Origin: Paraburkholderia sp. BL9I2N2
Lineage (GTDB): Bacteria > Pseudomonadota > Gammaproteobacteria > Burkholderiales > Burkholderiaceae
Reading direction: 5' to 3'
Length of the DNA: 64,000 nucleotides
Assembly: GCF_004339745.1 (NCBI RefSeq)
Contig: NZ_SMGP01000001.1
Span: 4,216,001-4,280,000 of the forward strand
Part shown: positions 59,545 through 64,000 of the stretch, piece after piece
Position numbering within the stretch: position 1 is the first letter of the stretch
Layout: each line of letters opens with the position of its first letter
Translations under genes and position numbers: made by a program
The notes under the pieces: model-generated
The model's input: only the letters and a program-made list of their open reading frames with translations
Told to the model about the DNA's origin: nothing
The model's database searches: none

Positions 59545-60558
59545 ATGAAGATTGCCATCCTCGACGATTACCAGGACGCCGTTCGCAAGCTCGACTGCTT
59601 TCAATTGCTGGCCGACCATGAGGTCAAGGTTTTCAACAACACCGTCCGCGGTCTCGGCCAGTTGGCAAGCCGTCTTTCCGAAGTCGACGCCCTCGTCCTG
59701 ATTCGCGAACGCACCCGCATCAGCTCACAACTCCTCGATAAATTGCCGCGTTTGCGCATGATCAGCCAGACCGGCAAGGTCTCGAGCCACATCGATCTGA
59801 ACGCGTGTACCGAGCGTGGCATTGCGGTGCTGGAAGGCACCGGCTCACCGTTCGCGCCTGCCGAGTTGACGTGGGCTCTCATCATGGCGGCCCAACGGCG
59901 GATTCCGCAATACGTAGCAAACCTTAAGCAAGGAGCCTGGCAGCAGTCCGGCTTGAAGACATCGGCGCTGCCGCCGAACTTCGGTTTGGGCCAGGTATTG
60001 CGAGGCCAGACGCTGGGGATCTGGGGTTACGGCAAGATCGGCCGGCTGGTGGCCGGTTATGGCAAGGCGTTCGGCATGAACGTGCTGATCTGGGGCCGCG
60101 AGCATTCGCGCGAAGCCGCTCGCGCTGATGGTTTCGGCGTGGCGGAGAGCCGCGAGGCACTGTTCGAGCAAAGCGACGTGCTGTCGCTGCACTTGCGCAT
60201 GCACGACGACACGCGCGGCATCGTCAAACAGGAAGACCTGATGCGGATGAAGCCGACCGCGCTGCTCGTGAACACGAGCCGGGCCGAACTGCTCGACGAA
60301 AACGCGCTGGTGAACGCGCTTTCGCACAACCGTCCGGGCATGGTCGCGATCGACGTCTACGAAAGCGAGCCGATTCTGCAGGGCTACAGCTTGTTGCGCA
60401 TGGAAAACGTGATCTGCACGCCGCACATCGGCTATGTGGAACGCGAAAGCTACGAGCAATATTTCACCGCGGCATTCAAGAATATTCTGGCCTTCGACGC
60501 TGGCGAAACGGCCAGCGTGGCAAATCCGGAAGCTTTGCAGGGCGGCCGCCGGCGTTAA
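59545..60558 (+). CDS. D-2-hydroxyacid dehydrogenase family protein
   Basis: 337 residues. NAD(P)-dependent D-isomer dehydrogenase fold: the split substrate domain, the nucleotide motif GIWGYGKIGRLVAGYGKAFG near residue 160, the catalytic Arg in NTSRAELLDE, Glu in DVYESEPI and His in CTPHIGYVERESYEQY. The phosphoglycerate-dehydrogenase-like group is large and the substrate is not given by sequence. It is preceded by a CRP-type palindrome, which hints at catabolic control. The ATG at 59545 is chosen as the family N-terminus MKIAILDDYQDA. Confidence 0.9.
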   Translation: MKIAILDDYQDAVRKLDCFQLLADHEVKVFNNTVRGLGQLASRLSEVDALVLIRERTRISSQLLDKLPRLRMISQTGKVSSHIDLNACTERGIAVLEGTGSPFAPAELTWALIMAAQRRIPQYVANLKQGAWQQSGLKTSALPPNFGLGQVLRGQTLGIWGYGKIGRLVAGYGKAFGMNVLIWGREHSREAARADGFGVAESREALFEQSDVLSLHLRMHDDTRGIVKQEDLMRMKPTALLVNTSRAELLDENALVNALSHNRPGMVAIDVYESEPILQGYSLLRMENVICTPHIGYVERESYEQYFTAAFKNILAFDAGETASVANPEALQGGRRR

Positions 60559-60647
60559 AAACGCCAGGGCTTCGCGGCGCGCGGAGCGCCGAGCGGATTC
60601 GTGCGGCGCAGTTGTCGCCGTTTGGATCCGCGCCGCCGCCACTCAAC

Positions 60648-61526
60648 TCATCGCGCGGCTTCGTGCGCACCGGCTTCCAGCAGATCGGGCATGCGTTCCA
60701 GGAAAGTCTCACCGTCGACGCGGCCGAGGTTGTACGCGTGCACCATCTGCGAAGGGCTCGTGTAATCCCAACTCGAAATCGGCACTTTGCGCGACGGCTG
60801 CACATAAAGCCGTTGCTGTACACCGTGCGGCACGACGAACATCTGCGGCCGCGGATAGAGGCGCGTGACCATCACCAGCACGTTGCCCGGCGCCTCGGCA
60901 TCGAGCGCGCCGACCGGCACGTTATCGACCATTCCGCCATCCAGCACCGGCCGGCCGTTGCGCCGCAGAACCGGCGTGAAAGGCGGCGTACTCGACGATT
61001 GCAGGATCAGATCCGCCAGATCCTCAACGCTCGCGCAATCCTGCGCGCGCACGAATTCCGGGTGAAAGCCGAGCGTCTGACCGAGCGTCGGATGCAGCGT
61101 CTTGCGCACGTATTTTTCGATGTTGTACGCGATCAAGCCAGCGGCAACCGCGCTACGCGCGCCGAGCCAGCGCGGCAGATGCGATACGCCGATGCGGATT
61201 TCCGGCGCGTCGGCGAGCGTCGAAAACTTCTCGCCGTAGATGTCGAGCAGCGCCTGACGGTAGATGCGGTAATGCGGAAACACCGACTCGCCGCGCAGCA
61301 AATTGCCCCAGTAGGCGTTGCGGGTGTTGTGGCGCAGCGCGTCTTCGTAATAGCGCATGACCCAGTCGGAATCGCGCGTGTAGAGCATGCACGCGGTGGC
61401 GGCGCCGGCCGAAATGCCGGTGATGACGCGCGGCCGGATGCGCAATTCCGGCTGGATCACGTTCCAGAAACCCGCCTGCCACCAGCAGCGATTGCCACCG
61501 CCGGCGAATACGACCTGATCGAACAT
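60648..61526 (-). CDS. Patatin-like phospholipase family protein
   Basis: 292 residues. Catalytic dyad visible: Ser39 in GISAG and Asp196 in LDGGMVDN; the oxyanion loop is GGGNRCWW near residue 10. Patatin-type enzymes hydrolyse acyl lipids. No signal peptide or secretion domain is seen, so a cytoplasmic or membrane-surface role is likely. It lies 36 bp after the thioesterase gene on the same strand and may be co-transcribed with it, which would suit a lipid or acyl-CoA function. Confidence 0.88.
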   Translation of the reverse strand: MFDQVVFAGGGNRCWWQAGFWNVIQPELRIRPRVITGISAGAATACMLYTRDSDWVMRYYEDALRHNTRNAYWGNLLRGESVFPHYRIYRQALLDIYGEKFSTLADAPEIRIGVSHLPRWLGARSAVAAGLIAYNIEKYVRKTLHPTLGQTLGFHPEFVRAQDCASVEDLADLILQSSSTPPFTPVLRRNGRPVLDGGMVDNVPVGALDAEAPGNVLVMVTRLYPRPQMFVVPHGVQQRLYVQPSRKVPISSWDYTSPSQMVHAYNLGRVDGETFLERMPDLLEAGAHEAAR

Positions 61527-61562
61527 CCTGGTTTTCCCTCTAATGCGGCTCTCTGGCCGGTT

Positions 61563-61967
61563 TTAGTCGAGCAGTGCGTAGGTGGTGGTGGCGTGGACGG
61601 CCATGTTGCCGGATTCGTCGAATAATTCGACTTCGCCGAACACCAGATTGCGGCCCATGCGCAACACGCGGGCGGTGATCAGCACGTCGCCCTTGCGCAC
61701 CGCGCGCATGAAATTGATGTTGAGCGAGACGGTGGTCATCGGTTTGAAACCGCCGAGCGCGGCTGAAATGGCGACGATCATGGCCGTGTCCGCCGCGGCC
61801 ATGAAGACCTGGCCGCAGATCACGCCACCCGCATGACGCAGCCCGCCCGAGAACGGCAGACGCAGCGTGGCGCCCTCGTCATCGACCTTGACCGGCGTCA
61901 GCGTGAGCGCACGGACCCATGGCGCGAGGATGCGGTCGAGCAACTCGATAATCTCTTTGTCATCCAT
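61563..61967 (-). CDS. PaaI-type hotdog-fold thioesterase
   Basis: 134 residues. Hotdog fold with the PaaI/YbgC-like pattern: LRHAGGVICGQVFMAAADTAM (the catalytic-region helix), TTVSLNINFMRAVRKGD and an ATTTYAL ending. The family hydrolyses acyl-CoA esters; the substrate is unknown. The ATG at 61967 is chosen because GGGGAT precedes it; the frame is open 56 codons further without conservation. First of a two-gene unit with the patatin. Confidence 0.87.
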   Translation of the reverse strand: MDDKEIIELLDRILAPWVRALTLTPVKVDDEGATLRLPFSGGLRHAGGVICGQVFMAAADTAMIVAISAALGGFKPMTTVSLNINFMRAVRKGDVLITARVLRMGRNLVFGEVELFDESGNMAVHATTTYALLD

Positions 61968-62128
61968 GGCAATCCCCGGTCGAAAGCCGCGCGAGGCTTC
62001 GTGCGGCAAGGTGTCCGCGACATGATACCGGGACGATGCAGGCAGCGCCTTTTTCACGACAACGCGTCCGTCGGGGAATGCCTCGGGGCCGCGGATGCAA
62101 ATATTTTTAAGAAATCTGCTAAGGGGAC

Positions 62129-62157
62129 TTGGCAAGCCAAAAAAGTTACTGCATAAT
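62129..62157 (+). promoter_or_regulatory. Promoter of tRNA-Lys
   Basis: TTGGCA (62129-62134), 17-bp spacer, CATAAT (62152-62157), 13 nt before the mature tRNA 5' end. Confidence 0.75.
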
Positions 62158-62170
62158 TTCGCTTCTGTTG

Positions 62171-62246
62171 GGGGCGTTAGCTCAGTTGGTAGAGCAGCGG
62201 ACTCTTAATCCGTAGGTCGAGTGTTCGAGTCACTCACGCCCCACCA
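62171..62246 (+). tRNA. tRNA-Lys (CUU)
   Basis: 76 nt with encoded CCA. Acceptor GGGGCGT / ACGCCCC, D-arm AGCTCAGTTGGTAGAGC, anticodon stem GCGGA/TCCGT (one G-T pair) with loop CTCTTAA, anticodon CTT reading AAG, and T-arm GAGTG-TTCGAGT-CACTC. A terminator follows directly. Confidence 0.96.
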
Positions 62247-62258
62247 AAGATTCAAAGC

Positions 62259-62289
62259 AAAAAGCCCGGTCCTTGTGACCGGGCTTTTT
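62259..62289 (+). terminator. Rho-independent terminator after tRNA-Lys
   Basis: 10-bp perfect stem AAGCCCGGTC / GACCGGGCTT with a CTTGT loop and T-run; A-rich on the left, so it can act in both directions. The following 128 bp to the next gene show nothing else. Confidence 0.92.
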
Positions 62290-62417
62290 GCGTTCTGGGC
62301 GCCAAGCAGCACTGTTTAGGCCGCCCCTTGCGCAGCCGGCTTCCGATATCGTGTCGGCTGGCATCGCCATCAACTCGATCGGCGCAAAGCTTTGGCTTCT
62401 CAAGCAACGATAAAAAC

Positions 62418-64000
62418 ATGAACACAACCGACCGTCCTGCCCGCTCCCGCTCACTCTGGCGGCGGGCTTTGTCATGGGATCTCAACGACCCTCGCCTGAC
62501 AGCCGCCGCGCGCGTGTGGGTGCCGATCCTATTCGGCTTGTGGTCGCTTTTTCTCGGCCAGGACCGCAATTGGGACGGCTTCAACTACCACCAGTACAAC
62601 GGCTTCGCGTTCCTGTATGACAAGCTGCATACCGACTTCGCGGCGGCCGGTATGCAGACCTACTTCAATCCGATGCTCGATGTCTTCTACTACGCGTTGA
62701 ATCGGGCTTTTCCCGCGCTGCTGGCGGGCTTCATCATGGGCGCGCTGCACGGCCTCAATTTCGTGCTGCTGCTGTCGATCATCCGGCGAACGCTGCCGGA
62801 GCTCGCGCCCGAAGATGCGAACCGCACGCCTTTGCTGCTTGCCGCGGCGGGCATCCTGACGGCGAACTTTCTCTCCGGTTTGGGCAATTCCATGGGCGAC
62901 GACACGACCACGCTATTCGTGCTCGCCTCACTGTTGCTCATCCTGCATCTGTGGGACAGGTTGACGACGTGGTCGGCTGCGGCCGCCGCGGCTCTGGTCG
63001 GCGCGGGGCTCATCGTCGGCCTGGGCATGGGACTCAAGCTGACCAATGCGCCGTTTGCTCTCGCCCTGTGCGCAGGGCTGCTGCTGTTACCGGAAAGTCC
63101 GTTCGCACGCGTGCGCGCCGCGTTCCTGTTCGGTGTTGGCGCGCTCGCCGGCTTGCTTGCTGCGAGCGGTTACTGGATGGCCGTGATGTGGCACACGTTC
63201 GGCAACCCGTTCTTTCCGCAGTTCAGCTCGATCTTCCCCAATCCGCTCACTCCGCCAAGCGGCGTCGCAGACCAATCGTGGCTGCCGAAAAGCGCGCTCG
63301 AATACGTTCTTTGGCCGTTCATATTTGCGCTCGATTCGAAGCGCGTCGGACAAGCGCGCCTGCATCAGATCATCTGGCCGATCGTGTACGTGCTGTTCTG
63401 GATGCTTGCCGCTACCCGGTTCGCGGAACTGGTGCGCAGACGGGTCCCATCGCGCCGATTGAATCTGCGAGCGGTCTACGTCATCACCTTCGTGGCGTTG
63501 GGCTACTTCCTGTGGATGATCGTTTTCAGCATCTACCGCTACGTCGTTCCGATCGAAACGCTGACTCCGCTCGTCGCGTATCTGCTGCTCAATCGGCTCT
63601 TGCCGTATCTGACCGCGCGGCGGGTGGCCGCATGGTTGCTTAGTGTCACGACGTTGGCTGTCGTGGCCGGCGGTGTCGAGACATGGGGGCACGAGCACTG
63701 GGCAAGGGCGGGCTACCGTGCCGACGTGCCCGCGCTCGACAGTCCGCAGAACACGACGGCGGTTATCGTCGGCGGGAATCCGCCTTGGGGTTGGATCGTG
63801 CAGTTCTTTCCCGCGTCGGTCGCGTTCACGCAGATCGACGGCAGCTTTCCGTTCTCTCCTCAGTTCGATCAGCACATAGCGGACATCGTGCGTTCTCGCG
63901 GTGGTCCTACATACGCGATCATCGAAGGCCGCTACAACTGGCGCGTCGACAACGTAGCGAAGATGGATCAGATCGCAGACGCTCTCGGCCTAACGGAAGG
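62418..64000 (+). CDS. Polytopic membrane protein, GT-C glycosyltransferase-like (3' end outside window)
   Basis: An open frame from the ATG at 62418 to the window edge, 527 codons seen, no stop. About ten hydrophobic segments alternate with loops. The first loop after the first segment has an aromatic-acidic stretch (NWDGFNYHQYNG), and the last 90 residues form a soluble domain (TTAVIVGGNPPWGW, IIEGRYNW). This layout, a multi-span membrane part with an acidic first loop and a C-terminal periplasmic domain, is that of GT-C-fold glycosyltransferases, but the assignment is by architecture only. No neighbour of sugar metabolism is visible. Confidence 0.75.
   Translation, partial: MNTTDRPARSRSLWRRALSWDLNDPRLTAAARVWVPILFGLWSLFLGQDRNWDGFNYHQYNGFAFLYDKLHTDFAAAGMQTYFNPMLDVFYYALNRAFPALLAGFIMGALHGLNFVLLLSIIRRTLPELAPEDANRTPLLLAAAGILTANFLSGLGNSMGDDTTTLFVLASLLLILHLWDRLTTWSAAAAAALVGAGLIVGLGMGLKLTNAPFALALCAGLLLLPESPFARVRAAFLFGVGALAGLLAASGYWMAVMWHTFGNPFFPQFSSIFPNPLTPPSGVADQSWLPKSALEYVLWPFIFALDSKRVGQARLHQIIWPIVYVLFWMLAATRFAELVRRRVPSRRLNLRAVYVITFVALGYFLWMIVFSIYRYVVPIETLTPLVAYLLLNRLLPYLTARRVAAWLLSVTTLAVVAGGVETWGHEHWARAGYRADVPALDSPQNTTAVIVGGNPPWGWIVQFFPASVAFTQIDGSFPFSPQFDQHIADIVRSRGGPTYAIIEGRYNWRVDNVAKMDQIADALGLTE

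Noticed and set aside
1..64000. CRISPR arrays, insertion sequences, prophage genes, toxin-antitoxin pairs
   Set aside because: No regularly spaced repeats, transposase or phage proteins were seen on either strand.

Overview
The window is a GC-rich stretch of core bacterial chromosome. It most probably comes from Burkholderia sensu lato, with Paraburkholderia the best guess. Protein family signatures and gene order both fit a beta-proteobacterium: lpxL-dapF-DUF484-xerC; the divergent dprA next to def-fmt-lysE-htpX-rsmB-DUF4390-ntrY/ntrX-like; gatCAB divergent from mreBCD-mrdA-rodA; and metX-metW. This assignment is inference from family resemblance, because no search could be run. I found no phage, insertion sequence, integron or CRISPR array. 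Coding density is about 90 percent, and most genes are housekeeping or conserved hypothetical.

Layout. 1-2.6 kb: start of an aldo/keto reductase, a DUF3185 membrane peptide, a phytanoyl-CoA dioxygenase-like protein and a small arginine-rich ORF. 2.7-10.4 kb: metK, divergent from a forward run of lpxL-type acyltransferase, dapF, DUF484, xerC, rlmI and a CobW-type GTPase. 11-13.8 kb: dksA and hslVU. 13.9-17.5 kb: a RegAB/RoxRS-type redox two-component pair, divergent from a TPR-glycosyltransferase. 18.2-25.6 kb: argB, a HAD nucleotidase, slmA, a SAM-II riboswitch with metX-metW, ampG and an M48 protease. 25.7-31 kb (reverse): xth, ppk2 and gatCAB. 31.3-37.8 kb: the rod-shape operon mreBCD-mrdA-rodA. 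37.9-41.5 kb (reverse): a Sel1 protein, an HpaI-type aldolase, a possible 44-codon ORF and queC-queE-queD. 41.9-50.8 kb (reverse): tRNA-Phe, the NtrX/NtrY-like pair, DUF4390, rsmB, htpX, a LysE exporter, fmt and def. 51-55.7 kb: dprA, a thioredoxin-like gene and topB. 55.9-64 kb: a LysR regulator, pckG, a D-2-hydroxyacid dehydrogenase behind a consensus CRP-type palindrome, a patatin, a thioesterase, tRNA-Lys and the first 527 codons of a polytopic membrane protein.

Functional groups. Methionine and SAM metabolism is represented by metK, metX and metW. A clear SAM-II aptamer precedes metX, and the leader between it and the start codon holds complementary segments that could act as an alternative-pairing switch. 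Cell-envelope and cell-shape genes (lpxL, mre/mrd, ampG, slmA) and translation genes (gatCAB, fmt, def, rsmB, rlmI, the que genes and two tRNAs) are the largest groups. There are two two-component systems, and both use short REC-Fis response regulators without an AAA+ domain.

The best leads for a second look are mostly in non-coding DNA: the metX leader, a 20-bp perfect palindrome at 59464-59483, a 14-bp perfect palindrome between roxS and the TPR gene, and a cluster of inverted repeats upstream of the lysR gene. Among proteins the leads are a DksA with one zinc-finger cysteine and two small unrecognised ORFs. I did not find a clearly new multi-gene system.
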